A stretch of DNA of 64,000 bases from positions 1,922,001-1,986,000 of the forward strand of contig NZ_CP119862.1 in assembly GCF_029338175.1 (NCBI RefSeq), read 5' to 3'. Of this stretch, positions 10,954-21,094 are shown piece after piece. Each line of letters begins with the position of its first letter. Within the stretch, counting starts at the first letter, position 1. The notes below the pieces were generated by a model. It saw nothing but the letters and a program-made list of their open reading frames with translations, was not told the DNA's origin and made no database searches. The position numbers and the translations under genes were made by a program. Source of the stretch: Citrobacter enshiensis. Lineage in GTDB: Bacteria; Pseudomonadota; Gammaproteobacteria; Enterobacterales; Enterobacteriaceae.

Positions 10954-11446
10954 TCCCTCTTTGTTCCGTTATCAATAGACCGGAAACACGCTGCTTCCTT
11001 AAGCGCGATGACGCGCCGACTGACCCGGCGTCGCTCGCCAGAGAGACAAACGCGTCTGCCCGCGTTTGCTCCAAATATCTGCCCACGTATCTCAGTCTTT
11101 TGGACAAAATAACCGGTCCGTTTCGCTTAATTATTGCGCAGGGGATATTGAGGTATTCAGGATGTTACCCAAACAGAAGTCGAAGAATAGCAAATGACGT
11201 AAAGATGATTTCACTGACGCATATCTCAATGCCGCACAGCTTAAAAAGAACAGAATGTCTATCTGGAGACTTTAATGTGGTTATCGGAAAACAAAATGAA
11301 ATGAACGAAAGGCGGAGTATCAGAGTGAATTTTGCGATAGCGGAGGATTATTTTTACTGACAGTAATTAATTGCAAAAAATAAGCACAGGCAGAGGGTAA
11401 ATCCCGAAAAGCAAAAAGCCCGCTAAAAAGCGGGCTTTTCTAAATT
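10954..11446. other. Intergenic region upstream of the dipeptidase gene
   Basis: A 493-bp gap. It contains the 5' region of the dipeptidase gene and, at its right end, the terminator of the first tRNA-Asn (hairpin at about 11417-11436). An 86-codon frame at 11100-11360 has no recognisable composition or ribosome site and I do not call it. Confidence 0.5.
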
Positions 11447-11522
11447 TGGCTCCTCTGACTGGACTCGAACCAGTGACATACGGATTAACAGTCCGCCGTT
11501 CTACCGACTGAACTACAGAGGA
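11447..11522 (-). tRNA. tRNA-Asn (GUU)
   Basis: 76 bases including an encoded CCA. The reverse complement begins TCCTCTGTAGTTCAGTCGG, and the anticodon loop CTGTTAA gives GUU. T-arm GGTTCGAGTCC is intact. It is one of two identical copies flanking nac-cbl, and its 3' end is the 17-base att sequence also found at 5968. A GCCCGCT...AGCGGGC terminator lies just downstream. Confidence 0.98.
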
Positions 11523-11850
11523 ATCGTGTGAACGAGGCGCATATTAGCGGCGCGCGTTTGGGTTGTCAAAGGGTGAAATACAATTCCGAGTTCGTTTGCT
11601 GACAAAATCAACAAAGCGATGATCTTTCGGGCAGTTTCCATTTTTGCCCTGATCTGGTGCGCTTTTACCTGTGATGGAGCAGAACAACATGACCGACTTG
11701 GTTTATAAGAATGCCAGGAAGGAATAATGTCTTTCTTAACAACATATTAGAGTGCATGTCGTCGATTGATAGAAACTGGCAAGCATCTTGCAATACCCTT
11801 CGCGAACACGGCTGCCAGCATCAGGGCTGGCGTTCCGGACAGGAGGCAAA
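11523..11850. other. Upstream regulatory region of nac
   Basis: A 328-bp gap between tRNA-Asn and nac. It carries the sigma-54 type promoter annotated separately, with room upstream for NtrC sites. I see no open gene. Confidence 0.5.
11777..11793 (+). promoter_or_regulatory. Sigma-54 promoter of nac
   Basis: TGGCAAGCATCTTGCAA matches the -24/-12 consensus TGGCAC-N5-TTGCA, with the invariant GG and GC exactly ten bases apart. It lies about 60 bases upstream of the nac start. nac is a known NtrC/sigma-54 dependent gene, so context and sequence agree. Confidence 0.85.
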
Positions 11851-12770
11851 ATGAACTTCAGACGGCTGAAATACTTCGTAAAAATCGTCGATATTGGTAG
11901 CCTGACTCAGGCTGCTGAAGTGCTGCATATCGCGCAACCTGCACTTAGCCAGCAGGTAGCAACGCTGGAAGGGGAACTGGATCAGCAACTGTTGATTCGA
12001 AACCCAAGCGGGGCGTAACGCCTACTGAGGCTGGGAAAACTCTCTATACGCATGCACGGACGATACTCCGCCAGTGCGAGCAAGCCCATCTGGCAGTGAA
12101 TAACGCCGGACAGACCCTCAGCGGGCAGGTTTCTATTGGTCTTGCCCCAGGGACCGCGGCCTCTTCTATAACCATGCCGCTGCTTCAGGCGGTTCGCGCC
12201 GAGTTACCCGAGGTACTGGTCTACTTACATGAAAATAGCGGAGCGGTGCTGAACGACAAACTGCTCAACGGCCAACTGGATATCGCCGTGTTGTATGAAC
12301 GTTCTCCGGTTGCGGGTATTAGCAGTCAACCTTTGCTCAAGGAAGATCTGTTCCTGGTGGGAACGTGTGATTGTCCCGGGCAGAGTGTTGATTTAACGGC
12401 GGTTGCTGAGATGAATTTGTTCCTTCCTCGGGACTACAGCGCGGTTCGCCTGCGCGTGGATGAAGCGTTTTCGCTACGCCGCCTGACGCTGAAAGTGATT
12501 GGTGAAATTGAATCTATCACAACCTTAACGGCGGCAATTGCCAGCGGGATGGGGGTAACTGTTTTGCCTGAGTCGGCAGCCCGCGCCCTGAGCAGTGCGG
12601 CGAATGGCTGGATGGCCCGTATTACGACACCCTCTATGAGCTTACCTTTGTCGCTCAATACGCAGGCCAAAGGGAGTTTGTCACCTCAGGCTCAGGCGGT
12701 AAAAGAGATTTTGATGTCTCTGGTGAGCCGTCCAACCCTGGAAAATCGGGAACTGTTGCTGGTTAGTTAA
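11851..12770 (+). CDS. nac: LysR-type nitrogen assimilation regulator Nac
   Basis: Nac links NtrC activation to sigma-70 promoters under nitrogen limitation. The start at 11851 follows an AGGAGG ribosome site. The N-terminal LysR helix-turn-helix (SLTQAAEVLHIAQPALSQQV) is identical or nearly so to E. coli Nac, and the effector domain carries APGTAASSITMPLLQAVRAE and SGMGVTVLPESAAR. About 305 residues are expected. Extra bases near 12003 (in the IRTKRGVTPT region) shift the frame, and it resumes at once. The gene is next to cbl and between two tRNA-Asn genes, as in E. coli. Confidence 0.95.
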
Positions 12771-12871
12771 GCGTTATTCCTCAGTGGAATAAGATGCGGG
12801 TTTTTATTATTTGTTATGCCGGGCATCAGACTTTAACAATAGCGTAATGTCTGATGTTTCCGGAGCGAAGA

Positions 12872-13822
12872 GTGAATTTTCAGCAACTAAAAATAATCCG
12901 CGAGGCGGCCCGCCAGGACTATAACCTGACGGAGGTCGCCAATATGCTCTATACCTCGCAGTCGGGTGTGAGTCGACATATTCGTGAACTGGAGGACGAG
13001 TTAGGCATTGAGATTTTTATCCGGCGTGGTAAACGTCTGCTTGGAATGACAGAACCCGGCAAAGCGCTGCTGGTGATCGCCGAGCGGATTCTCAATGAAG
13101 CCAGTAATGTTCGTCGGCTTGCTGATTTGTTTACCAACGACACCTCCGGTGTTTTAACGATTGCCACGACCCACACCCAGGCGCGATACTAGTCTGCCGG
13201 AAGCATTAAAGCTTTCGTGAATTGTTCCCGGAAGTTCGCCTGGAGTTAATTCAGGGAAACACGCAAGAGATTGAGGGATTGTTGCATAGCGGCGGGGCCG
13301 ACATAGGGATTGCCAGCGAGCGGTTAAGCAATGACCCTCAGCTAGTCGCGTTCCCCTGGTTTCGCTGGCATCACAGTCTGTTGGTGCCTCACGATCACCC
13401 GCTTGTTCACTCGTTACCCTTAACGCTGGAGTCAATTGCACACTGGCCGTTGATCACTTACAGACAAGGGATTACCGGACGTTCCCGCATTGATGAAGCT
13501 TTTACCCGCAAAGGACTACTTCCTGATATTGTCCTGAGCGCTCAGGATTCTGATGTTATTAAAACCTATGTGGGACTAGGGGCTGGGGATAGGTTTGGTG
13601 GCAGAGCAATCAAGTGGTGAGACAGAAGAGGGGGCGCTGACACGTCTCGATACCCGACATTTATTTGATGCCAATACGGTCTGGCTCGGTCTGAAACGCG
13701 GGCAGTTACAGCGCAATTACGTCTGGCGTTTCATTGAGTTATGTAATGCTGGGTTGTCAGTTGAAGATATTAAGCGACAGGTGATGGAATCAGACGAGAG
13801 CGTCATCGATTATCAGATATAA
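12872..13822 (+). CDS. cbl: LysR-type regulator Cbl (sulfate-starvation response)
   Basis: Cbl activates sulfonate and other sulfur-starvation genes such as ssu and tau. A GTG at 12872 preceded by CGGAG starts VNFQQLKIIREAARQDYNLT; the helix-turn-helix is LTEVANMLYTSQSGVSRHIR. The C-terminal domain includes ADIGIASERLSNDPQLVAF and ITGRSRIDEAFTRKGL, close to E. coli Cbl (316 residues). Frame shifts occur near 13190-13220 and 13587. It lies 100 bp downstream of nac in the same direction; nac represses cbl in E. coli. Confidence 0.94.
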
Positions 13823-13827
13823 AGCAA

Positions 13828-13850
13828 AAAGCCCGCTATAAGCGGGCTTT
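13828..13850 (-). terminator. Terminator between cbl and tRNA-Asn
   Basis: Hairpin AGCCCGCT/AGCGGGCT, flanked by an A run on the left and TTTTCT on the right, so it can act in both directions: for tRNA-Asn on minus and cbl on plus. Confidence 0.8.
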
Positions 13851-13858
13851 TCTAAATT

Positions 13859-13934
13859 TGGCTCCTCTGACTGGACTCGAACCAGTGACATACGGATTAA
13901 CAGTCCGCCGTTCTACCGACTGAACTACAGAGGA
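13859..13934 (-). tRNA. tRNA-Asn (GUU), second copy
   Basis: Identical over all 76 bases to the tRNA at 11447-11522 and in the same orientation. The two copies and their flanks form direct repeats about 2.4 kb apart around nac-cbl. The 17-base 3' att core is intact, so this site is unoccupied. Confidence 0.98.
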
Positions 13935-14034
13935 ATCGTTTGAACGAGGCGAATAATACTGACCACACCACACGGTGTCAACAGTAAAATTCGTATGCTA
14001 TTTCAATTGGTTAATTAATCCTCAAATCAGAGAG

Positions 14035-14833
14035 TTAATGTACGCTTGAGGCCCACTGCTCGTCGTCATCGGCGCTATCGCGTAAACGCTGTAACGGATC
14101 CTGACGGTAGAACTGGCAAAAGCGTTGCCACAGCCGCCGGGAATCGTGGTGCAAACAGTTCTGGCGCACTGAAAAAGTACTCTGACAAGACGGCAAAACA
14201 TTCAGCAGGGTCGACAGCGGCATAGGCATCAATACTGGATGCTGTCTCGCCCACCAAATCAATCTCGTCCTGAATATTGTTCATTGCAGCGTGCAGGTCA
14301 TGCTCCCAACTGGCAACATCCCGCAACGGGATTAAAGGAATGCCGCTTGCGCGATCGCCATTGCGCATATCCAATTTATGCGCCACTTCGTGAATGATCA
14401 GATTAAAACCGGAGGCATCGAAGGAGTCATGAATGTCGAGCCAGTTGAGAATAATAGGTCCTTGCTGCCAGCTTTGTCCGGACTGAACGACGCGCTGGTT
14501 GTGTACTAACCCAATGTCGTCTTCCCATTCATCATCCACCACAAACGGGGCAGGGTAGATCAGCACTTCATGAAAGCCGTCCAGCCATTCAATGCCTAAC
14601 TCCAGAACCGGCAGACAAAAAAGGAGCGCGATGCGGGTACTTTTTAGCGAGTCCAGCTCAAAACCCTGAAGTGCGACCAGCCTTTTTTGCTGTAAAAAAC
14701 GCTCTGCCAGCGCAATCAATCTGGCTTGTTCTTGGGCAGAGAGGGTTACCAGCAGAGGAATGGCAAGGGCGTCTTCCCACGGCAGGACTTCATTCTGCGC
14801 TGTTTCTTGTGCTTTCCAGGGCCACTTAATCAT
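14035..14833 (-). CDS. mtfA: MtfA peptidase / Mlc-titration factor
   Basis: MtfA binds the repressor Mlc and so affects ptsG, and it is a zinc metallopeptidase. The start at 14833 gives [15 protein letters not shown]. The active-site helix [18 protein letters not shown] has the HEVAH zinc motif, and the third ligand is probably the Glu in [14 protein letters not shown]. An indel near 14145 shifts the last 40 codons; the true tail ([20 protein letters not shown]) is read in another frame and stops at 14035, giving the normal 265 residues. The place between tRNA-Asn and serU is as in E. coli. Confidence 0.94.
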
Positions 14834-14926
14834 CGTTTTGCTCGCAAACTCGTCACTTGAACAAAATTGAAAGGGCAGGGTCTGTTAAAATGCCAAATTA
14901 CCTGGCATCATTGCAACCACCAGAAC

Positions 14927-15014
14927 GGAGATGCCGGAGCGGCTGAACGGAACGGTCTCGAAAACCGGAGTAGGGGCAACTCTACCGGGGGTTCAAATCC
15001 CCCTCTCTCCGCCA
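14927..15014 (+). tRNA. serU: tRNA-Ser (CGA), acceptor stem damaged in this sequence
   Basis: From GATGCCGGAGCGGCTGAACG through the long variable arm to CTCTCTCCGCCA the sequence is tRNA-Ser with anticodon CGA. Two positions disagree with the usual serU. The 5' strand reads GGAG-ATGCC instead of GGAGAGATGCC (two bases missing, so the acceptor stem no longer pairs with CTCTCC), and the anticodon stem reads ACGGT where CCGGT is needed. Both look like sequence errors. serU is an integration site, and phage remnants follow. Confidence 0.9.
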
Positions 15015-15080
15015 CTATTCAAGCACTTAGTTCAATCCCATTCAACGACTCATGTCACACTTGGTATAGTGTTGGTATAT

Positions 15081-15656
15081 TCACTTGGTATAAAACTCGC
15101 CATCATCATCTTCTGATTTGCCTAATACTGGAAGATCCAATGTGGGAGAAATTTTCACTTTTCTGTCATAAACCACAACCTGGCTTTCAGTTTTGTGACC
15201 TGAGAATAATTGCTTGTCTTTACTCGAACCTTCGTAGTCAGAGATTCCCTTGGCTTTAAGAACGTGAAAAGTACATGACAGTTTTCTATCAAGTTTTTTT
15301 CCTGCCGCTTCTCTTGCCGTTTCCCACAGATCGTTAAACCCACTTTTCGAATACTTAGTTTTCTTACTGCTACAGATAACGGTTTCCCGTCCGCCCAGAG
15401 TCTTTGCAAGTTCTATGGCGTTATGAAGCCTCTCAGTCCAGACTTTAATTTGTTTTGTCCCTGTCTTCCCTTGCTGGATAAAAATGCCTTCCTCGCTTAT
15501 TTGCGACCATTTGAGAGAAAGAACATCGGATAGCTTGGCATACTCGATACCGCTCTGAAAATTGCGTTGGTGGCTGGGGGTTATGTTGATGGCAGGGCCT
15601 TCAATGGGATATAGCAAAGGGGCATGAAATGCAGGCACTCTACGCAGCACCACCAT
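15081..15656 (-). pseudogene. Tyrosine integrase C-terminal fragment (prophage remnant)
   Basis: The frame retains the catalytic half of a phage tyrosine recombinase: KLSDVLSLKWSQISEEGIFI, then SCTFHVLKAKGISDYEGS (degraded H-x-x-R box), QLFSGHKTESQVV and the nucleophile Tyr in VVYDRK. The N-terminal arm-binding and core-binding domains are gone, and the usual Arg of the first box (G-x-R-I-S-D) is replaced by A-K-L-S-D. It lies directly beside serU, the expected place for an integrase, so it marks an excised or decayed element. Not expected to be active. Confidence 0.85.
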
Positions 15657-15761
15657 TACAGGCTGTGACGGTGCCGGATGAGTTCGAACGCAAGCGTGAA
15701 GCCATCAAGCAAGAAATGGCGCTAGGTGCGCGCACCACCACGCACCGGTTTAAGGTGTAAC
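15630..15761 (+). pseudogene. Short phage protein C-terminal remnant
   Basis: The plus strand reads ALYAAPPLQAVTVPDEFERK and ends at 15761 after HRFKV. This is the kind of C-terminus found on small accessory proteins of lambdoid phages. There is no start codon context and the upstream part is missing, so it is a fragment joined to the integrase remnant. Confidence 0.45.
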
Positions 15762-15866
15762 TCAATCAGCCCCACTAATACGGGGCTTAGTTTTATCTGG
15801 GTATAGCGGCTCTATTGAGGGAGCCGTTAATTTTTCAGATGATACATTCTTCCTGTTGATCAAAAT

Positions 15867-16127
15867 TTATTTATAGAGGGTTGCTTTGCCGTAGACCTGC
15901 CCAGCATCATTACTCTCAGTAGTAATCGTATATGCTGATGCACCGCTGTTAATTGCTTCCGATTTAAGGGTGCTTTCAACTTCTTCAACACTGTTTCCCT
16001 TTACAGTGAGGGTGCCGCTCATGTGACTGGCAGAGTTCCCATTGGTAAGAGAATCAACAGCAAAGGTCGTTATCGGAAGAGCTATCAGGATCACAGCTAT
16101 TGAAAAGTGAAGTAAATTTTTCATCAT
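15867..16127 (-). CDS. Small secreted DUF1471 protein (YhcN/BhsA/McbA family)
   Basis: An 86-residue protein with signal peptide MMKNLLHFSIAVILIALPIT ending around TFAVDS, then one DUF1471 domain: MSGTLTVKGNSVEEVESTLK, ..AYTITTESNDAGQVYGKATLYK. AGGAGG-type ribosome bases precede the start (16131-16137). The family comprises periplasmic stress-induced proteins linked to biofilm, acid or peroxide stress; I cannot assign the exact member. Position between phage fragments suggests it is cargo, but such genes are also common core genes. Confidence 0.8.
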   Translation of the reverse strand: MMKNLLHFSIAVILIALPITTFAVDSLTNGNSASHMSGTLTVKGNSVEEVESTLKSEAINSGASAYTITTESNDAGQVYGKATLYK

Positions 16128-16197
16128 TACATCCTCCTAGCTTATGAGTGATTAAACATAATCACCTCATAAATTATAGGTGAAATGACACAGAAAA

Positions 16198-16542
16198 ATG
16201 TCAAGATTAGATGGGATAATTCTCCTCTACTACCCACACGCCGAGTCAGTACGTGATTTTCTTCGTGAATATTGTGGTGAAGATGCTTTCGAATTTGTAG
16301 AAGTAGATAGCGTTATGAACCGCATTGTAGATATTGGCATGCGCATGTTGCAGCTGCATGAACTCTACCGCGCTCAGGGTTTCCCGGAGTGGTACATCAT
16401 CGATCAGGATTATCGGGGTCAGAAATACGCGAAGGACAAGCAGGTAGCGCGATGTGGCAACGCTGTTCCGCCGCCATTTGCAGAGGCATTAGTGCGAGCT
16501 AATTTATCTGAGCTTTGTCAGCATAAAGAGATTGCCGCTTAA
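16198..16542 (+). pseudogene. C-terminal remnant of a phage DNA cytosine methyltransferase
   Basis: The last 70 residues match the end of phage-type C5 cytosine methyltransferases: RIVDIGMRMLQLHELYRAQG, FPEWYIIDQDYRG and motif X in VARCGNAVPPPFAEALVRAN. Motifs I (FxGxG) and IV (PCQ) that carry catalysis are absent and no matching sequence lies upstream, so only the 3' end survives. It belongs to the phage scar beside serU and cannot methylate DNA. Confidence 0.75.
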
Positions 16543-16707
16543 TAAAACACAGTTAATTCAACCCGCTACGGCGGGTTATTTTTCATCAATGCTGACATGA
16601 ACTAACAATTTGTGCTTAAGACAGAGCGTAGTCTGGATAATGACTTTATTCACTGGACGATATCGGTGGTGATTATTTATCACGGTGATAGATGGAAGGG
16701 CAGGTTA

Positions 16708-16735
16708 TAAAAAAGCCCGCGTAGCGCGGGCCTGG
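16708..16735 (-). terminator. Porin gene terminator
   Basis: Hairpin GCCCGCGTAGCGCGGGC at 16715-16731 followed, on the minus strand, by a T run (AAAAAA on plus). It sits immediately after the porin stop codon. Confidence 0.85.
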
Positions 16736-16747
16736 GAAAAAGGGAAC

Positions 16748-17923
16748 TTAGAACTGGTAAACCAGACCAACAGCAACGATGTCGTCTGTTGCGATGCCAT
16801 TGTCAGCATAAAACTGGTCATCGTTATCCAACAGGTTGATTTTATAATCAACATAGGTGGACATATTTTTGTTGAAATAGTAAGTCGCACCCACCTCAAC
16901 ATATTTGACCAGATCTTTGTCGGTGTAACGAGGGTTACCGCTACTATCGTGAGCCCAACCGCCTAAATCAGACCCTTTAGATTGCAGGTAGGCCAGTGAA
17001 GGGCGCAGACCGAAGTCGAACTGGTACTGAGCAACGGCTTCAAAGTTCTTTGTTTTATTGGCGATACCACCTTCACTACCATCACCACTGCCGTAGTACG
17101 TCATGTTGCGCGTTTCTGCATACATTGTTGCCAGATAAATGTTATTAGCATCGTATTTAGCGCCAACGGTCCAGGCTTCTGCCGTTTCACCACCGGCATA
17201 GCTGTTAGCATGAGAGCGATCTCCGTTACCACGAGTCACCTGAGCGTCAGTACGATCTGAGGCAGAATATGCCGCACCCAGACTTAAACCAAAGTCAAAG
17301 TCATAGGAGGTCGACATACCAAAACCGTCACCGTTTTCTTTGGCTAATTTACGATTCGTGCTGTTACCAGAACCTTCCTGGCCATTGTTGCCTTCGTTAT
17401 TACCCTGATACTGTAATGCAAAGTTCAAACCGTCAACCTGGCCAAAGAACCCTTTATTACGATAAGTGGCAACGCCGTTAGTACGACCCAACATGAACAC
17501 ATCAGTCTGAGTGTAGGTATCGCCACCATATTCTGGCAGCATATCAGTCCACGCCTCTACGTCGTAAACCACACCATAGTTACGGCCGTAATCAAAGGTA
17601 CCATTCTGACCGAAGCCTAAGCCCGCAAAGCCCAGACGAGTCGATGCGTCACCTTTGTCACTTTCAGTACCATTTGCCTGAACGTTATATTCCCACTGAC
17701 CGTAACCAGTGAACTGATCTGCAATCTGCGTTTCACCTTTGAAGCCGAAACGGACGTAAGACATATCGCCATCATTGCCGGTATCGTCAGAGAAGTAATG
17801 CAGGCCATCAACTTTTCCGTATAGGTCGAGTTTATTGCCGTCTTTATTATATACTTCAGCCGCATTTGCTGCGCCTGCCGCTAATAATGCCGGAACAAGC
17901 AACGCCAGAACTTTTCTTTTCAT
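16748..17923 (-). CDS. ompS1: General porin, OmpS1/YedS type
   Basis: An intact 391-residue trimeric outer-membrane porin. Signal peptide [21 protein letters not shown], then mature [20 protein letters not shown], the [12 protein letters not shown] constriction-loop (L3) segment, repeated amphipathic beta strands and the C-terminal Phe of VAVGLVYQF needed for Bam recognition. It agrees best with Salmonella OmpS1, whose E. coli counterpart at this place is the decayed yedS. Known ompS1 genes are quiescent, silenced by H-NS and activated by OmpR and LeuO; the very AT-rich 650-bp upstream region fits this but I did not identify individual sites. Confidence 0.92.
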   Translation of the reverse strand: MKRKVLALLVPALLAAGAANAAEVYNKDGNKLDLYGKVDGLHYFSDDTGNDGDMSYVRFGFKGETQIADQFTGYGQWEYNVQANGTESDKGDASTRLGFAGLGFGQNGTFDYGRNYGVVYDVEAWTDMLPEYGGDTYTQTDVFMLGRTNGVATYRNKGFFGQVDGLNFALQYQGNNEGNNGQEGSGNSTNRKLAKENGDGFGMSTSYDFDFGLSLGAAYSASDRTDAQVTRGNGDRSHANSYAGGETAEAWTVGAKYDANNIYLATMYAETRNMTYYGSGDGSEGGIANKTKNFEAVAQYQFDFGLRPSLAYLQSKGSDLGGWAHDSSGNPRYTDKDLVKYVEVGATYYFNKNMSTYVDYKINLLDNDDQFYADNGIATDDIVAVGLVYQF

Positions 17924-18570
17924 TATATATATCCTTATGATAATAATTTGTATGAATATGTACTGTATCCAAAAAAGTACATTGAGATACTATTCTATGA
18001 AGTTCATTTTTTTTAAAAAATAACATGTAACAAATATATTTAAAATATTTCAAATTGTATCTTCGAGGTTTGCTGTAAATAATTAAATATGTTTTGCGAT
18101 GTTTTTATTTCTCATGTTTATGTTTTTCTTTTACTTAATTATGGTTTGCTTTGTTGAAATTCTCTGAATTAATAATATTGAGTGTGTTAATAATGTTTGT
18201 GTGTGGTATTTGTTTAAAAAACCGGCATAGATGCTGGCAATGAAGCATTGCTAAAGTGAATAACAAATGGATAATAACAACCCGATTCTGGCATAAGAAT
18301 AGTTAAAATTAAAATGATGCACTGTCGCTAATTTTATTCACGGAATTAATATATTTTAAATCTCTGATGTGGGCGCTTTTTGTTTCTTTTCTGGACTGAC
18401 AAGGCTTGCGAAGCCTTAACTAAAATTGCCTGAGATCAATGTATATGTAAAATAAATAACCAAAGTTCGTGTAGCGCCTTACTTCACAGTTGAATGTGAT
18501 TATAATCACAAAGTTGCGTAAATTTCGTCGTTTTAGTTACATCACCAAAGCGGAGTATAAATTGACCAAT
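17924..18570. other. Long AT-rich regulatory region upstream of the porin
   Basis: About 650 bp with many A/T tracts and no supportable gene. Long, AT-rich upstream DNA is typical of H-NS-silenced porin genes such as ompS1. A short in-frame extension of the next gene (from 18490) starts here but lacks a ribosome site. Confidence 0.55.
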
Positions 18571-18863
18571 ATGGAAGAAAAAGCAAACCGCAGTCTGGGC
18601 GGGAAAACTGGCGTTGTGGGTTTTTTATGCTTTTTGCGGATATTTTGTATGGGCCATGGCGCGGTACGTCTGGGTGATGAGTAACCCTTCAGTCAGTGCC
18701 TGTTCCTGGTATGGAGAGCGATCTGGGGTCAACGGCAGGCAAATGGCTTGGGGCTCTGCTGGGATTTATGGTGCTGGGTCTGGTTGGCGTTATATTGGGT
18801 GGAATTGCATGGTACACAAGGCCTCGTGATATTCGGCGTGAAGGTGACAGAGAAAGTTGCTAA
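18571..18863 (+). CDS. Small two-TM inner-membrane protein
   Basis: After correcting two indels (near 18607 and 18705) the strand reads about 97 residues: [12 protein letters not shown], a first membrane segment [20 protein letters not shown], a short loop with SNPSVSAC, a second segment [20 protein letters not shown] and a charged tail [14 protein letters not shown] ending at 18863. A GCGGAG at 18550 suggests an in-frame TTG at 18562 as an alternative start. It sits where E. coli has yedR, but I cannot confirm homology. Function unknown; it precedes yedJ by 29 bp. Confidence 0.7.
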
Positions 18864-18892
18864 CGTATGGCCTTTACACGAGGAGAGGCGAC

Positions 18893-19589
18893 ATGGATCT
18901 GCAACAGTGGCAACGAGAGTTTGAGAGCTGGCTTAGCGAGCATCATCTGGAGCAGGACGCTGCCCATGATATTTTTCATTTTCGTCGTGTCTGGGCGACA
19001 GCGCAAAAATTGTGTGCACATGAAGCTGTAGACGGGTTAGTGGTGCTGACGGCATGTTACTTTCATGACATTGTCAGCCTCCCGAAAAACCATCCCGAAC
19101 GCCACCGTTCGGTCCGTGTTAGCGGCGAAAGAGGCCAGTCGTATATTAATGAATGATTTCCTGTCATTCCCCCCATCACGGATACCCGCGGTCGTTCACG
19201 CGATCGAGGCCCACAGTTTTAGCGCAAAAATTGCACCAACCACGCTCGAGGCGAAAATCGTGCAGGATGCCGACAGACTGGAAGCCCTCGGCGCCATTGG
19301 CCTGGCCCGCGTATTTGCGGTATCGGGCGCACTGGGCGTGGCATTGTTTGATGCCGAGGATCCCTTTGCCCGGAACCGTTCTCTCGACGATAAACAGTTT
19401 GCGCTCGACCATTTCCAGAGCAAATTACTGGTACTGCCGAAAACCATGCAAACAGCCAAAGGAAAAGTGCTGGCGAAGCACAATGCCGATTTTCTGGTGG
19501 CCTATATGGCGAAACTGAGCGCAGAGTTAAACGGTGAGTATGAATCGCTGGATCACGCCGTTATTCAGTCTTTTAGCGCTGACAAATAG
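18893..19589 (+). CDS. yedJ: HD-domain phosphohydrolase YedJ
   Basis: The start at 18893 follows GAGGAGAGG. The HD superfamily ligands are visible: His in [14 protein letters not shown] in [20 protein letters not shown], and the later Asp in [20 protein letters not shown]. An indel near 19110 separates the first 85 codons from the rest (reading on as [16 protein letters not shown]). Total about 231 residues as in E. coli YedJ. The physiological substrate is not known. It ends 70 bp before dcm in the same direction. Confidence 0.92.
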
Positions 19590-19662
19590 CGTTCATACCC
19601 AAAACGTAAATACCTTCATTTTATGTTAACCTGTCGAATATCAATTTTGGCCGGTTAAATGT

Positions 19663-21094
19663 ATGCAGGATAATCTTTCAGTAACAGGCGTTCAGGACCT
19701 GATGACAGACAATATCGGGATCGCGGTTCAGGCGATGCTGGATAAATTGCTGGAAATCTATGATGTGAAAACGCTGGTGGCGCACCTTAATGGCGTTGGG
19801 GAGAATCACTGGAGCCCGGCCATTTTAAAACGCGTCGTGGCGAATGCAGCATGGCATCGGTTGAGTGAGAACGAATTTACCCATCTTAAAATGTTGCTGC
19901 CGACGCCGCCTGCGCATCATCCCCATTATGCTTTTCGCTTTATCGATCTTTTCGCTGGAATAGGCGGAATACGCCGTGGATTTGAAGCGATAGGCGGGCA
20001 ATGCGTGTTTACCAGCGAATGGAATAAACACGCAGTGCGAACGGTATAAAGCAAACTGCTACTGCGATCCCCAGACGCATCACTTCAATGAAGATATTCG
20101 CGACATTACCCTGAGTCATCATGATGGCGTGACGGATCAGCAGGCCGCCGAACATATTCGCCAGCATATACCGCAGCATGATGTTCTGTTGGCGGGGTTT
20201 CCCTGCCAGCCGTTTTCGCTCGCCGGGGTATCAAAGAAAAATGCGATGGGCCGCGCACACGGTTTTGCCTGTGATACGCAGGGCACGCTGTTCTTTGATG
20301 TGGTGCGGATCATTGATGCCTGTCGTCCCGCGATTTTCGTGCTTGAGAACGTGAAGAACCTGAAGAGTCACGATCAGGGCAAAACGTTCCGTATTATTAT
20401 GCAGACGCTGGATGAACTCGGTTACGACGTGGCGGATGCCGCCGATAACGGTCCTGATGATCCGAAGATCATCGATGGGCGGCATTTCTTGCCCCAACAT
20501 CGCGAACGTATCGTCCTGGTGGGGTTTCGGCGCGATCTGAACCTGAAAGCCGATTTTACATTGCGGGATATTGTGACGCGCTATCCGCAGCGTCGTGTCA
20601 CGCTTGCTGAAACTCCTGGAACCCGCCGTTGAAGCAAAATACGTTCTGACGCCGGTCCTGTGGAAGTATCTGTACCGCTACGCGAAAAAACACCAGGCGC
20701 GGGGAAATGGATTTGGTTACGGGATGGTCTATCCCTCCAACCCTGAGAGCGTGACGCGAACGCTGTCTGCACGTTATTACAAAGATGGCGCGGAATCTTA
20801 ATCGATCGTGGCTGGGATATGGCCCTGGGTGAGCGTGATTTTGACGATCCGCAGAACCAACAATATCGCCCACGCAGATTAACGCCCAGAGAGTGTGCCC
20901 GGTTAATGGGCTTTGAGACGCCACAGGGTTATCAGTTCCGTATCCCGGTGTCAGACACCCAGGCGTATCGTCAGTTTGGCAACTCTGTTGTGGTTCCTGC
21001 ATTTGCTGCGGTGGCCAAATTGCTGGAACCGAAAATCAAACAGGCCGTCGCGCTGCGCCAGCAAGAGAGTCAGCATGGCGGACGTACACGATAA
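19663..21094 (+). CDS. dcm: DNA cytosine methyltransferase Dcm (CCWGG)
   Basis: Dcm methylates the inner C of CCWGG. All C5-methyltransferase motifs can be read: motif [21 protein letters not shown], catalytic motif [13 protein letters not shown], motif [13 protein letters not shown], motif [21 protein letters not shown] and motif [14 protein letters not shown]. An N-terminal extension of about 85 residues is typical of Dcm. Indels near 20045, 20225, 20625 and 20795 split the 470-odd codons. The stop at 21092-21094 overlaps the vsr start, the known dcm-vsr arrangement. Confidence 0.95.

Noticed and set aside
11100..11360. 86-codon plus-strand frame between the dipeptidase and tRNA-Asn
   Set aside because: No ribosome site, no family resemblance, and it lies in the 5' intergenic region.
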